Assembly: GCA_023015935.1 (NCBI GenBank)
Contig: JALKAY010000002.1
Span: 310,001 to 374,000, forward strand
DNA length: 64,000 nt
Source: Flavobacteriaceae bacterium F08102
GTDB taxonomy: Bacteria > Bacteroidota > Bacteroidia > Flavobacteriales > Flavobacteriaceae
Direction: 5' to 3'
The position numbers and the translations under genes are program-made. Below, in pieces: positions 44,461-53,866 of this stretch. Under the pieces are notes generated by a model. It ran no database searches, had not been told where the DNA came from, and worked only from the letters and a program-made list of their open reading frames with translations. Numbering within the stretch: the first letter of the stretch is position 1; every line of letters starts with the position of its first letter.

Positions 44461-47400
44461 TTAGAAGCTTAAATTAACTCCAATAGTAAAAGTTTTAGCT
44501 TGTGGATAGGCCACACCAGTATCTCTTCTCAAATCGACTGTGGATCCACCTCGTTGTGATTCTACACTTTCTGGATCTATTCCCGGATAGTCGCTAAGGG
44601 TAAAAAGGTTGTTTCCTGTTAAGCTAAGCTTTACATTTTCAATGCCTGTATTTGTCAACCATTCTTTTGGGAAATTATACCCTAAAGAAACTGATCGGAA
44701 TTTAATATAGTCACCTGCAACGACATTTTTACTTGTCGAAGTAGATGTACCATGGGTAGCCGATCCAATTCGCGCGTATGTAGCATCTTTGTTGGTCGGT
44801 GTCCAAGTGTCAAAAACGGCGGTGGTAACATTAGAAACGGTACTTACAGTTCCGAATTCGGTAGCTCCACGCGTCCAATTTCGTTTATTGCCTTGGACAA
44901 AATTGAAGTTAAAAGAGAATTCTAAATTTTTATAATTTACATTGTTGTTCCAGCCTCCGTAATAGTTCGGATTAATATCACCAAGGGTAGTGATGTCACT
45001 ATTGGTAATTTCACCATCTTCATCGGTATCTCTAAAAATATAATCTCCAGGCTGAGTTAAGCCTCCGTAGTAGGTGCCACTAGGAGCTGTTGCATTTAAC
45101 GCATCTATTTCTTCTTGAGTTTGCGCAATCGACACTACATCGTATCCCGTAATAACTCCAATAGGTTCTCCTTCAATAATACCTGAACTTCCAAAATTCG
45201 TCGTTGATCCGTTGTTTAATGCATCAACATTGTTCTCTATAAATGAAATGTTAAAGGAAGAATTCCAACGCAAATTTTTGGTTCGAATTACATCACCTCC
45301 GAGTTCAATTTCCCAACCTGTATTTGAAACGTCTGCAATATTGGCATTCCAGCTAGAATATCCGGTTTGTGAGGCTGTTGGTACCAACAAGATTATATCA
45401 CTTGTTTTCTTTTCGAAATACACGACTTCACCTTGTACACGCCCGTTAAACAAGCCAAATTCTACCCCTAGATCTAACTGGTCTGTTTCTTCCCATCGAA
45501 TGTCTAAATTTGGAACACCATCTACGGTAATTCCATTGATTCCATTGTAGTAAGAGTTTACACCACTAGATTGATAATTTACCAAATAGGAAAATGCTGG
45601 TAGATTGTCAGACCCTGTGCGACCTAAACTGGCGCGTAATTTTAATTGGCTAATGATTTTATGGTCGCTTAGAAAATTTTCGTTGTGTAAATTCCATCCG
45701 ATGGCTACTGAAGGGAAAAAACCACGGCGATTGTTTGGTCCAAACTTTATAGAACCGTCGTATCTTGCGGTAAAAGTAGCTAAATAACGATCTTTGTAAT
45801 TGTAATTTAACCGTCCAAATAACGAGTTTAAAGCAGTTTGTGTAGCTTGGCTTCGTTTGCTAAGCAGTTCTTGTGCAGAATTAATATCTACTAAGATTTC
45901 ATCATCAGGGAAACCAAGATATTCTTGTGTGTCTGAATTGTATTTTGAATGGTCCCATGAAATTCCCGCTAGTGCGTCAATGGTATGTGCCTCCGAAAAC
46001 GTATGATTGAAATTTAAGGTGTTTGCCCATGAAGTACTTAAACTAGAAGCGTGTTGAACGTATAGCAAAGCACCATTGGCCAAACCTCGTCGGGTATATG
46101 AAGGGTGAAATATGTCGTTTAAACCATGGCTGAGGTTAAGGCTCAATTGGGATTTAAATCGCAAACCATCTAGCAATTTATATTCTCCATAAATGGTTCC
46201 TAAAACATTTTGGGAAATTGATTTGTTTCTTACTTTAGCCTCATCTCCTAGGGGGTTTCGGAATTCGGTACCTGAATAATCAATCGTAGTATAGCTTCCA
46301 TCATCATTAAAAACGGCTAAATCTGGACGGTAAAAGGCCCCGCTTGCTAAGCTATTTAAGGCAGATTGTCTATTGTTGCCATAGTTGTAACTAATGTTTG
46401 TTCCAGCCCTAAATTTATCGTTAAGATCTGCATCAACACTGGTTGAAAATGTATAGCGATTAAATTTATTCCCTACCATAAGGCCTTCTTGATCGTTAAT
46501 ATGTCCAGACACTAGGTAGTTGATTTTTTCACTACCACCAGAGATATTCATGCTGTATTGATTCCAAATAGCGTTATTATTGGTTACTTGGTCTTGCCAA
46601 TCGGTATCAGCGTCACCAAAGATGATGTCATTTTCTAGCCCATTTTCAATGATGCGTTTTTTAAACTCAGAAGCATTGAGTACATCATAGGTATTTGCTG
46701 GGTTTTGCATGGTCGTGTTATAAGAAAAATTGAACCGTGCTTTTTGATTTCTTGTACCCCGCTTCGTGGTTATGAGTACAACTCCATTGGCTGCTCTAGA
46801 GCCATATATTGCAGCAGATGAAGCATCTTTTAGTACATCTACACGTTCTATGTCTGCAGGGTTAATGGTCAACAAGGGATTTTGAGAATTCTCATTAATA
46901 TTACCATTGCTAAATTGTGGATTTATAACAATAGGGACTCCGTCTACAACATATAAAGGTTGATTATCACCAATTAATTGACTGAGCCCTCGAACATGAA
47001 CAATAGCACCACTTCCCGGTGCACCAGATTGTGCAGAAACAAAAACTCCTGAAAGTTTTCCTACCAGGGCTTGATCGATTGTTTGTGTTTTTAATTGCTC
47101 AATATCTTTAGATTTAATAGACCCAACTGACCCTGTTAAGTCTTTTCGTTTTTTAGAACCATATCCTACAATGACTACTTCGTCTAAATCGTTGGTCCGC
47201 TCTGTTAGTATTATAGGATAAACTACTTGAGTTTCTGTAATTTCTTGAACGTAAAATGAATATCCAACCCCTGTAGCTACTAAATAATTTCCTGTTTTAC
47301 CTCGCAAAGAAAAGTTTCCATCTAAATCAGATGCGGTTGCAGCGAGTAATTGGTCTTTATCTATAATTTCGGTTGTGGGTTTTTTATTAAGAATGTATAG

Positions 47401-47835
47401 GGTAATGCCAGGTAAAGCGGTACCGTAGATATCAGTTACTTTTCCTCTTATTGTTAGTTGATCAACTTTCTTTTCTTTGATGACGATGGTGTTGTAAGCC
47501 GAAAGTTTATATTGAAATTCACCATGAGATAGACTCATTTTTAACAGGTCACTCGCTTTAATTACCCCTTTTTCTACTTTGATTAATGGATAATCTTTAA
47601 AGATGCTAGACTTGTAGATAAAATTATAATCCGTTTCGCGCTTGATTAAGTTGAAAACCTCATCAATTGTTAAGGTTTTGCTTGACGTAATTTTGACCTT
47701 TGTGTTTTGTGAAAACACTCCTTCTGATGAAAAGCTAAAAACAGTTGTACAAAAGAGGAAAAGAATGAGTCTCATAGTAATTTTAAACACGCTTTTCGTT
47801 TTCAAGGAAAAACCATTGGTTAATTTAATTTTCAT
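44461..47835 (-). CDS. SusC/RagA-like TonB-dependent outer-membrane transporter with STN domain (locus D)
   Basis: A 1124-residue protein with a signal peptide (Leu-Phe-Cys-Thr-Thr-Val-Phe-Ser-Phe), an STN domain (Thr-Ile-Asp-Glu-Val-Phe-Asn-Leu-Ile-Lys, about 55-118), a regulatory-like beta domain that carries an insert (Asn-Lys-Lys-Pro-Thr-Thr-Glu) compared with its paralogues, a plug with Leu-Asp-Glu-Val-Val-Ile-Val-Gly-Tyr-Gly and Leu-Lys-Asp-Ala-Ser-Ser-Ala-Ala-Ile-Tyr-Gly-Ser, and a barrel ending in Leu-Ser-Phe. It is the first gene of a four-gene operon (susC, susD, MORN protein, TlpA) under a same-direction sigma-fecR pair. Confidence 0.93.
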   Translation of the reverse strand: MKIKLTNGFSLKTKSVFKITMRLILFLFCTTVFSFSSEGVFSQNTKVKITSSKTLTIDEVFNLIKRETDYNFIYKSSIFKDYPLIKVEKGVIKASDLLKMSLSHGEFQYKLSAYNTIVIKEKKVDQLTIRGKVTDIYGTALPGITLYILNKKPTTEIIDKDQLLAATASDLDGNFSLRGKTGNYLVATGVGYSFYVQEITETQVVYPIILTERTNDLDEVVIVGYGSKKRKDLTGSVGSIKSKDIEQLKTQTIDQALVGKLSGVFVSAQSGAPGSGAIVHVRGLSQLIGDNQPLYVVDGVPIVINPQFSNGNINENSQNPLLTINPADIERVDVLKDASSAAIYGSRAANGVVLITTKRGTRNQKARFNFSYNTTMQNPANTYDVLNASEFKKRIIENGLENDIIFGDADTDWQDQVTNNNAIWNQYSMNISGGSEKINYLVSGHINDQEGLMVGNKFNRYTFSTSVDADLNDKFRAGTNISYNYGNNRQSALNSLASGAFYRPDLAVFNDDGSYTTIDYSGTEFRNPLGDEAKVRNKSISQNVLGTIYGEYKLLDGLRFKSQLSLNLSHGLNDIFHPSYTRRGLANGALLYVQHASSLSTSWANTLNFNHTFSEAHTIDALAGISWDHSKYNSDTQEYLGFPDDEILVDINSAQELLSKRSQATQTALNSLFGRLNYNYKDRYLATFTARYDGSIKFGPNNRRGFFPSVAIGWNLHNENFLSDHKIISQLKLRASLGRTGSDNLPAFSYLVNYQSSGVNSYYNGINGITVDGVPNLDIRWEETDQLDLGVEFGLFNGRVQGEVVYFEKKTSDIILLVPTASQTGYSSWNANIADVSNTGWEIELGGDVIRTKNLRWNSSFNISFIENNVDALNNGSTTNFGSSGIIEGEPIGVITGYDVVSIAQTQEEIDALNATAPSGTYYGGLTQPGDYIFRDTDEDGEITNSDITTLGDINPNYYGGWNNNVNYKNLEFSFNFNFVQGNKRNWTRGATEFGTVSTVSNVTTAVFDTWTPTNKDATYARIGSATHGTSTSTSKNVVAGDYIKFRSVSLGYNFPKEWLTNTGIENVKLSLTGNNLFTLSDYPGIDPESVESQRGGSTVDLRRDTGVAYPQAKTFTIGVNLSF

Positions 47836-47926
47836 AAATTTGATGTGTTAGTTAATAATTTTTTATTAATTAATGTATAAGGGGAATTAGAGGTTTGTTT
47901 GGTGAGATATTCTAAACCTCATTCCC
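47836..47926 (-). promoter_or_regulatory. Conserved susC upstream element: inverted repeat plus leader (locus D copy)
   Basis: GGGAAT and AGGTTT (minus strand, from 47926 and 47919) pair with AAACCT and ATTCCC (47896-47891 and 47887-47882), with a small internal loop. Then come ATTAATTAA and the leader ATTAACTAACACA before AAATTTATG. It is the best-paired of the four copies. Confidence 0.5.
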
Positions 47927-47936
47927 TTTCCTTTGA

Positions 47937-49070
47937 CTATTTGAATAGTATCGTATTGTCTTTTATTACATAGGCATTGTTAATAATGGTTTGAATTGAA
48001 TTTAATATATCTTCGATATGTTGATTTTTTCTTAAGATACCTGAAAAACGTTCTGATTTTAAGGCAGGGTCTGTAAACTCAACTTCTACATCATACCATC
48101 TCGCTAGCACTTTCATTATATTTTCTAATGGGATTTCGTTGAAACTGAAAATTCCTTTTCGCCAAGAAGTCGCAGAGAAAACATCAGCTTGTACAACATT
48201 TAATTTTTGTGTGTCTTTCCTAATGATGGCTTGTTGATTAGGGTGCAGTACAGTATGGTTGGTGCCATTTGTAATAGCAATTTTTCCTTCTGCCAAAGTG
48301 GTATAAATGGCCTCATCATCTTTGTATGCAGCAATGTTGAACGCCGTACCTAAGACTTCAACTTCTTGTGAATCAGTTCGTACTTTGAATGAAGTACCTT
48401 GGTGCTTTGTACTAGGAGATACCTCGAAATAGGCTTCGCCATAGACTAATTCAACCTGTCTAGTTTTGTTTTCGGGAAAACTGACAGGATAGCGCAATTG
48501 AGATTCAGAATTTAACCAAACATTTGTTCCATCAGCTAAAACAATGTGATATTGCCCCCCTCGCGGAATGGTTAAATAATTGTAGGTAATTTCATTTTTT
48601 GTTGAACTCGGCGCGGTGTATACTAATTTTTTTCCATCACTTTGAACTGTATTTGAAATGTATTCTTTCCCTTTTTCTAAATTAACTACCGTGCCGTCTT
48701 CTAAGGTTAAGGTGCTTTTATCTGTACCTATTTTAATTGTGTTGTTAATCGTGGTTACGGCAGGTGTGTGCGTTTGCTCTGTTTTGTCTTTTTTTAATAA
48801 AAAAGGAATAGAAATAAAAAGTAAAATTGAGGCAGCAACAGCGTATTTTAAGTACTTTGAAGATCGTTTTTTGGGAGGGGTTATTTTCTTTTCAATCGCT
48901 TTCCATCCATTTTCAATATCGACATGTAGCGGGTCATTCAGATAGTTTTGTTGAACGTTGTGGAAATATTCTTTGTGGGACTCAGCCTCGTTATACCATT
49001 CAGAAAAAATAATTTCTTCATCTGCAGAAAGTGTATTGTTAAGCTTTTTAACAATTAGTTTGAAATCCAT
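47937..49070 (-). CDS. FecR-type anti-sigma factor (locus D)
   Basis: A 377-residue protein with a cytoplasmic N-terminus, a transmembrane helix at about 75-92, the FecR core (Tyr-Leu-Thr-Ile-Pro-Arg-Gly-Gly-Gln-Tyr; Thr-Asn-Val-Trp-Leu-Asn-Ser-Glu; Gly-Glu-Ala-Tyr-Phe-Glu-Val) and a C-terminal DUF4974-like domain (Leu-Ala-Arg-Trp-Tyr-Asp-Val). It follows the sigma gene by 124 bp in the same direction and precedes susC by 101 bp. Confidence 0.92.
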   Translation of the reverse strand: MDFKLIVKKLNNTLSADEEIIFSEWYNEAESHKEYFHNVQQNYLNDPLHVDIENGWKAIEKKITPPKKRSSKYLKYAVAASILLFISIPFLLKKDKTEQTHTPAVTTINNTIKIGTDKSTLTLEDGTVVNLEKGKEYISNTVQSDGKKLVYTAPSSTKNEITYNYLTIPRGGQYHIVLADGTNVWLNSESQLRYPVSFPENKTRQVELVYGEAYFEVSPSTKHQGTSFKVRTDSQEVEVLGTAFNIAAYKDDEAIYTTLAEGKIAITNGTNHTVLHPNQQAIIRKDTQKLNVVQADVFSATSWRKGIFSFNEIPLENIMKVLARWYDVEVEFTDPALKSERFSGILRKNQHIEDILNSIQTIINNAYVIKDNTILFK

Positions 49071-49194
49071 GGAGCCGTCTCGTTTTATAATGCTTTAACC
49101 TTAAGACAAAAAATAAATAAGAATGGGTGACAAAAAAGTAATTTTTTTTACGCTGTATGGATGTACGTTACGTTTTTTGGGTTTTTTAGTGTGT

Positions 49195-49749
49195 TTACTT
49201 TATTTCAAGTAAGATGAGAAGCATGGTTACCAGTTCGGTAATTCTAGATTTCGCCCTCCTTAATTGAGTTTTGACTGTATTTATTGAAATTCCCAATTCT
49301 TCAGCTATTTCTTTATATTTATAATTATGCAGGAATTTAAGCTTGACAATCTGTTGCATTTTTTCAGGGAGGCCATCTACAATTTTTAAAATTTGACGGT
49401 ACACTATTTTTTTTTCCTCTTCAGTTGTAGAATCAAAGACATGTTCTGTAATGATGTTGATATTAAAATCTAACAGTTCAAAGCTATCGCTTAATTTTAT
49501 AGATTTTAAAAAGTTTAAACATCGATTGCGAACCATGGCATGTATATAGCCATTTAAGGAGGTGTTTATTTTTAACAGAGACGCATTTTCCCATATGTAT
49601 ATAAAGATTTCTTGAACGATATCTTCGCTAGATTCTTTATCGAAGAGATATCCATTGGCATACCTGACTAACTCTTCATAGTGCTTGTCAAAAAAGACTT
49701 TAAATACTTTTTCGTTTTTTTTACATATTTCCTCAAGGATAAGGTTCAT
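49195..49749 (-). CDS. ECF sigma-70 factor, FecI-like (locus D)
   Basis: A 184-residue sigma factor with region 2 (Phe-Asp-Lys-Glu-Ser-Ser-Glu-Asp-Ile-Val-Gln-Glu-Ile-Phe, about 36-49) and region 4 (Leu-Pro-Glu-Lys-Met-Gln-Gln-Ile-Val; Leu-Gly-Ile-Ser-Ile-Asn-Thr-Val-Lys-Thr-Gln-Leu, about 128-165). It is first in the locus D series sigma, fecR, susC, susD. A TAGATTTG element lies 29 bp upstream of the start, so the regulator genes are probably read by the housekeeping sigma factor. Confidence 0.92.
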   Translation of the reverse strand: MNLILEEICKKNEKVFKVFFDKHYEELVRYANGYLFDKESSEDIVQEIFIYIWENASLLKINTSLNGYIHAMVRNRCLNFLKSIKLSDSFELLDFNINIITEHVFDSTTEEEKKIVYRQILKIVDGLPEKMQQIVKLKFLHNYKYKEIAEELGISINTVKTQLRRAKSRITELVTMLLILLEIK

Positions 49750-49777
49750 TGAGCTAGGGGAGTATTTGAGTATTTAA

Positions 49778-49785
49778 CAAATCTA
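49778..49785 (-). promoter_or_regulatory. Candidate -7 promoter element of the locus D sigma gene
   Basis: TAGATTTG on the minus strand matches the Bacteroidota -7 consensus TAnnTTTG exactly, 29 bp before the ATG. I do not see a well-placed -33 TTG (the nearest is 13 bp upstream), so this is moderate evidence. Confidence 0.45.
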
Positions 49786-49943
49786 TAAAAAAAGAAACCA
49801 ATACAGTTAACAACCTTTGTGAAATGCAGAATTGAGTTCGATTAAATAAAGAGATAGTCGTCATTTTCCTTTTTGGATTGCCGGGATAGGAATGTCTTTA
49901 ATTATATCAAAATACCTATCTTTAGATCAAAATTTAAAAGTTT

Positions 49944-51065
49944 ATGAAGTCTATATGTGTTCTAATAAGTCTGTTGGTTTTTTCGTTGAGTGCCTGTGCA
50001 CAACAGGAAGAGTCTTCGGTAAAAGCAGAAAGCCCGAGTACGATCAATTATACGGTAGAAACCGTGGTTTCTGACATGAAAAATCCGTGGGGAATGGCAT
50101 TTTTACCGGATGGATCACTGTTGGTAACAGAAAAAGAAGGAAAATTGTTACATGTTATCAATGGACAAAAAATTGAAGTCGGTGGATTGCCTGAAATTTA
50201 TGTTCGAGGACAAGGTGGGTTGATGGATGTTGAGTTACATCCAAATTTTTCAAAGAATAAGTTGATTTATTTTTCCTATGCCTCTGCTGAAGGGGAAGGA
50301 GAAGGAGGAAATACGGCTATAATGCGTGCTAAACTGGTTGATAATCAGTTGAAAGAGCAAAAAGTGCTGTATAAAGCAACACCGAATACGAAAAGAGGCC
50401 AACATTTTGGTTCGAGAATTAGTTTTGATCGTGATGGATTTCTTTACTTTTCAATTGGTGAGCGAGGCAATAGGGATGTGAACCCTCAAGATATTACCCG
50501 CGATGGAGGTAAAATTTATCGTTTACATGACGATGGATCTATTCCTAAAGACAATCCCTTCGTCAATGTACCCAATGCAAAAAAAGCAATTTATTCGTAT
50601 GGACATAGAAATCCACAAGGAATGATTGTTCATCCAGTAACAGGGGCGATTTGGACGCATGAACACGGACCGCGAGGTGGGGATGAAATTAATATTATTC
50701 AAAAAGGAAAAAATTATGGGTGGCCAAAAATAAGCTATGGGATTAATTATAGCGGCACCCCTTTTACTGAACACACGGCACTTCCAGGGATGGAACAGCC
50801 CTTTTTTTATTGGGTGCCCTCCATCGCTCCCAGTGGTATGGCAATGGTGTCATCGGATAAATATCCATCGTGGAAGGGGAATTTGCTTGTCGGCTCGTTA
50901 AAATTCCAATATTTAGAGCGCTTGGTGATCGAAAATAATAGCGTGGTAAAACGAGAAAAATTACTGGAAGGCATGGGAAGAGTGCGAAGTGTTGTAGAAG
51001 CGCCTGATGGGTATATTTATGTGGGTATTGAAAATTTAGGGGTTGTTAAAATAGTTATGAAATAA
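49944..51065 (+). CDS. PQQ-dependent aldose sugar dehydrogenase, GSDH family lipoprotein
   Basis: A 373-residue lipoprotein with lipobox Leu-Ser-Ala-Cys (Cys18). It is a six-bladed beta-propeller of the glucose/sorbosone dehydrogenase family. Diagnostic parts are Asn-Pro-Trp-Gly-Met-Ala-Phe-Leu-Pro-Asp-Gly near 50, Gly-His-Arg-Asn-Pro-Gln-Gly near 227 and His-Glu-His-Gly-Pro-Arg-Gly-Gly-Asp-Glu-Ile near 245. Members oxidise aldoses to lactones with PQQ at the periplasm or surface. The cytochrome c gene overlaps it by 1 bp and is the natural electron acceptor. No PQQ synthesis gene is in the window. A TATCTTTA sequence at 49917-49924 could be its -7 element. Confidence 0.88.
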   Translation: MKSICVLISLLVFSLSACAQQEESSVKAESPSTINYTVETVVSDMKNPWGMAFLPDGSLLVTEKEGKLLHVINGQKIEVGGLPEIYVRGQGGLMDVELHPNFSKNKLIYFSYASAEGEGEGGNTAIMRAKLVDNQLKEQKVLYKATPNTKRGQHFGSRISFDRDGFLYFSIGERGNRDVNPQDITRDGGKIYRLHDDGSIPKDNPFVNVPNAKKAIYSYGHRNPQGMIVHPVTGAIWTHEHGPRGGDEINIIQKGKNYGWPKISYGINYSGTPFTEHTALPGMEQPFFYWVPSIAPSGMAMVSSDKYPSWKGNLLVGSLKFQYLERLVIENNSVVKREKLLEGMGRVRSVVEAPDGYIYVGIENLGVVKIVMK

Positions 51066-51466
51066 TGATGTATCGAATTGTTTTGGGAATTATTTTGATC
51101 CCATTGCTTGGTGTTGCTCAAGAAAAAGAGCGTGAATTTGCAAAGAGTATTGAAAGAGGAGAAGTGATTTATGAAGATTTTTGTATGAATTGTCACATGC
51201 CCAATGGAGAAGGAGTCGCTGGTGTTTATCCACCGTTGGCAAAATCTGATTATTTAGTTAAAAATTTAGAGAAGAGTATCTATGCGGTAAAGTTCGGATT
51301 AGAAGGAGAAGTGATTGTCAATGGGAAAACGTATAACTCAGTCATGGCACCCCTAGGTTTAACCGATGAAGAAATAGCCGATGTGATGAACTATATCAAT
51401 ACCCAATGGGGAAACACTACAAAAAAAATGCTCACAGCCGAAGAAGTTGCAAGAATAAAGAAATAA
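51065..51466 (+). CDS. Exported cytochrome c, probable electron acceptor of the sugar dehydrogenase
   Basis: A 133-residue protein with a signal peptide (ending near Gly-Val-Ala-Gln) and a single haem-binding motif Cys-Met-Asn-Cys-His (Cys40, Cys43, His44). The likely distal ligand is Met94 (Ser-Val-Met-Ala-Pro), and a C-terminal helix Ile-Ala-Asp-Val-Met-Asn-Tyr-Ile closes the class I fold. Its ATG overlaps the dehydrogenase TAA by one base, so the two are translationally coupled. It should carry electrons from sugar oxidation to the respiratory chain. Confidence 0.9.
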   Translation: MMYRIVLGIILIPLLGVAQEKEREFAKSIERGEVIYEDFCMNCHMPNGEGVAGVYPPLAKSDYLVKNLEKSIYAVKFGLEGEVIVNGKTYNSVMAPLGLTDEEIADVMNYINTQWGNTTKKMLTAEEVARIKK

Positions 51467-51482
51467 ACCTGAACTATTTGGT

Positions 51483-51490
51483 TAAATTTG
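51483..51490 (+). promoter_or_regulatory. Candidate -7 promoter element for udk
   Basis: TAAATTTG matches TAnnTTTG exactly and lies 18 bp before the ATG at 51509. It argues that an in-frame TTG at 51488 is part of the promoter and not the start codon. A clear -33 element is not visible. Confidence 0.5.
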
Positions 51491-51508
51491 CGAGGTAAAA
51501 AAAACGAT

Positions 51509-52117
51509 ATGCTAATTATTGGAATTGCAGGAGGAACAGGTAGTGGGAAAACAACAGTGGTTAATCAAATCATTAATGAGTTACCTTCAGCGGATGTTAC
51601 CCTAATATCTCAAGATTCTTACTATAAGCAAACCGATCATTTAAGCCTTGAAGAACGGTCCAAAATAAATTTTGATCATCCACGGGCTATCGATTTTGAT
51701 TTACTTATTGATCACTTAAAAAAGTTACGAAAAAAGAAGACTATTAATCAACCCGTATATTCATTTGCAGCACATAATCGAACTAAAGATACCTTGGTTA
51801 CACATCCTAGTAAGGTGGTGATCATTGAAGGAATTCTCATTTTCTCACATAAAGAATTGAGAGATTTGTTCGATATAAAAGTGTTTGTGCATGCCGATTC
51901 TGATGAACGTTTAATTAGGCGATTGAGACGAGATATACAGGAGCGATCTCGCGATATGGAAGAAGTACTGCAGCGATATCAAAATACCCTTAAACCAATG
52001 CATGACGAGTTTATAGAGCCTATGAAAGAGTTTGCCGACATTATTATTCCAAACAATAAATACAATACAGTTGCGGTTGACATCGTACGAACTATTATAA
52101 ATGAAAGACTTTCTTAG
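51509..52117 (+). CDS. udk: Uridine kinase
   Basis: A 202-residue P-loop kinase: Gly-Gly-Thr-Gly-Ser-Gly-Lys-Thr-Thr at residues 8-16, the substrate-site region Ser-Gln-Asp-Ser-Tyr-Tyr-Lys near 40, Phe-Asp-His-Pro near 60 and Glu-Gly-Ile-Leu near 110, then an Arg-rich lid (Arg-Leu-Ile-Arg-Arg-Leu-Arg-Arg-Asp). It phosphorylates uridine and cytidine for pyrimidine salvage. ATG at 51509 is chosen because it gives the standard N-terminus just before the P-loop. It is followed after 2 bp by the ftsB-like gene. Confidence 0.93.
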   Translation: MLIIGIAGGTGSGKTTVVNQIINELPSADVTLISQDSYYKQTDHLSLEERSKINFDHPRAIDFDLLIDHLKKLRKKKTINQPVYSFAAHNRTKDTLVTHPSKVVIIEGILIFSHKELRDLFDIKVFVHADSDERLIRRLRRDIQERSRDMEEVLQRYQNTLKPMHDEFIEPMKEFADIIIPNNKYNTVAVDIVRTIINERLS

Positions 52118-52119
52118 GG

Positions 52120-52431
52120 ATGACGTTTAACGAAATAAAAAATCGCAAGGTCTTTAAACTACTTAGTAATCGCTATGTACTCATTTTCCTATTGTTTTTA
52201 ATTTGGATGTTGTTCTTTGATGAAAATTCATACCTCAATCATCGTGAATTAGATCGTGAGGAAGATAAATTGCGGAAAACGAATCAGTATTATCAAAATG
52301 AAATTTCAAAGGATAAGAAAATCATTAAAAACCTCGCCAATCCTGATTCGTTGGAACGGTATGGTAGAGAAGAGTATAGAATGAAGCGAATGGATGAAGA
52401 TATTTTTATCATTGAATTTGATAGCTTATAA
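52120..52431 (+). CDS. FtsB/DivIC-like septum formation initiator
   Basis: A 103-residue single-pass membrane protein. It has a cytoplasmic N-terminus, a transmembrane helix at about 20-36 (Tyr-Val-Leu-Ile-Phe-Leu-Leu-Phe-Leu-Ile-Trp), a coiled-coil region (about 45-75) and the family ending Asn-Pro-Asp-Ser-Leu-Glu-Arg-Tyr-Gly-Arg-Glu-Glu-Tyr. FtsB/DivIC proteins form a complex with FtsL and FtsQ that activates septal wall synthesis. It lies between udk and the mutase genes, an order I associate with Flavobacteriaceae. Confidence 0.88.
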   Translation: MTFNEIKNRKVFKLLSNRYVLIFLLFLIWMLFFDENSYLNHRELDREEDKLRKTNQYYQNEISKDKKIIKNLANPDSLERYGREEYRMKRMDEDIFIIEFDSL

Positions 52432-52436
52432 AAATA

Positions 52437-53792
52437 ATGAAGAAATTTTTATTTAATGAATTTGATCCAGTTTCTGCAAAGCAGTGGAAGCAAAAAATTC
52501 AGATGGATCTGAAAGGGGCTGATTATCAGAAAACCCTTCTTACACAGACTAATGAGGGAATTACCATTAAACCTTTTTATCATAAAGATGAGGTTAAAAA
52601 GCTCTTAATAAAGGAGACAAATGACCCTGTTAAAATTTGTCAAGACTTCTTTGTGTCAGACGAAAAAAAAGTAAATTTTTTAGCAAAAGATGCTTTGCAA
52701 CGTGGAGCAGATGCCGTCTTGTTTGAAGCAAATGAGCCTTTTGATATAGCAACTTTGCTAAAATCTATATCGGGAAATGTTCATTTTAAATTGAACTTCA
52801 ACAATGCCGATTTTTTACGTGATTTAATAAATTATACCAGCAATCGCACGGTGTTTGTTGAATTTGATCCCATTGGAAATTTAGCCAAAACAGGAAATTG
52901 GTTTAATAATCAAAACGCCGATTTTACCGTAGGTAAATCCATGTTGCATTGGGCTTCATCAACGCAGCATGTACTCGCTATTCATGCTGATCTTTACCAA
53001 AATGCGGGGGCCAATGGGGTGCAACAAATAGCCTATGCCTTAAGTCATTTAAATGAATACCTCCATCTTTACGGAGCAGAACTCAATAAAAAGATCATCG
53101 AATTCAAGGTGGCCATTGGGGCAAATTACTTTATGGAAATTGCTAAATTGAGAGCGTTGAGATACCTCTTCGATTTAGTTGTTAAGGAATATGATTTAGC
53201 AGTTACAATGCATCTGTTTGCTACACCGAGCCTTCGAAATAAAACACTGTACGATTACAATGTAAATATGTTACGTACAACATCTGAATGTATGAGTGCG
53301 ATGTTGGGTGGGTGCCATACCCTTTGTAACCTTTCTTACGACGCACTGTATCACAAAAAAAATGAATTTGGAGAACGTATAGCAAGAAATCAACCATTGA
53401 TATTAAAAGAAGAAAGTTTTTTCAAGGAAGCGGGGAAAGTAGCTGAAGGTACTTATTATATTGAAAATTTAACAACTGAATTGGCGCAAAAGGCCCTTGA
53501 TCTTTTGAAGGATATTGAACGGAATGGAGGTTTTCTTAAGCAATTAACTGACGGAACAATACAGCGGAAAATAAAGGAGAGTGCACAAAAAGAACAACAG
53601 CAGTTTGACCATGGAGAAAAAGTGCTCGTTGGATCCAATCGACATCCTAATAAAAAGGATCGAATGCATGAGGAATTAGAATTATATCCATTTGTAAAGG
53701 TAAATAAACGAAGCACTAAAATAGTTCCGATTATTCCTCGTCGTTTATCCGAATCATTAGAACAAGAACGTTTAGCTAAAGAAAAAGAATGA
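52437..53792 (+). CDS. mutA: Methylmalonyl-CoA mutase small (beta) subunit
   Basis: A 451-residue protein with the mutase TIM-barrel layout (Phe-Asp-Pro-Val-Ser-Ala-Lys-Gln-Trp-Lys at the start; Ile-Gly-Ala-Asn-Tyr-Phe-Met-Glu-Ile-Ala-Lys-Leu-Arg-Ala-Leu near 232; Met-Leu-Gly-Gly-Cys-His-Thr-Leu near 288). It stops before a cobalamin-binding domain, as expected for the non-catalytic short subunit in Bacteroidota. It pairs with the large subunit encoded 74 bp downstream. The enzyme interconverts succinyl-CoA and methylmalonyl-CoA in propionate metabolism. Confidence 0.92.
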   Translation: MKKFLFNEFDPVSAKQWKQKIQMDLKGADYQKTLLTQTNEGITIKPFYHKDEVKKLLIKETNDPVKICQDFFVSDEKKVNFLAKDALQRGADAVLFEANEPFDIATLLKSISGNVHFKLNFNNADFLRDLINYTSNRTVFVEFDPIGNLAKTGNWFNNQNADFTVGKSMLHWASSTQHVLAIHADLYQNAGANGVQQIAYALSHLNEYLHLYGAELNKKIIEFKVAIGANYFMEIAKLRALRYLFDLVVKEYDLAVTMHLFATPSLRNKTLYDYNVNMLRTTSECMSAMLGGCHTLCNLSYDALYHKKNEFGERIARNQPLILKEESFFKEAGKVAEGTYYIENLTTELAQKALDLLKDIERNGGFLKQLTDGTIQRKIKESAQKEQQQFDHGEKVLVGSNRHPNKKDRMHEELELYPFVKVNKRSTKIVPIIPRRLSESLEQERLAKEKE

Positions 53793-53866
53793 TATTTTTA
53801 GTGTTAAAAATTGCTGCTATTTAGGGGAGTGTTTTTAAACAAAGATTATTTAAAAGTAAACCAGAA

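Noticed and set aside
51488-51508. TTG start for uridine kinase
   Set aside because: The TTG lies in the -7 element TAAATTTG. The ATG at 51509 gives the normal N-terminus.
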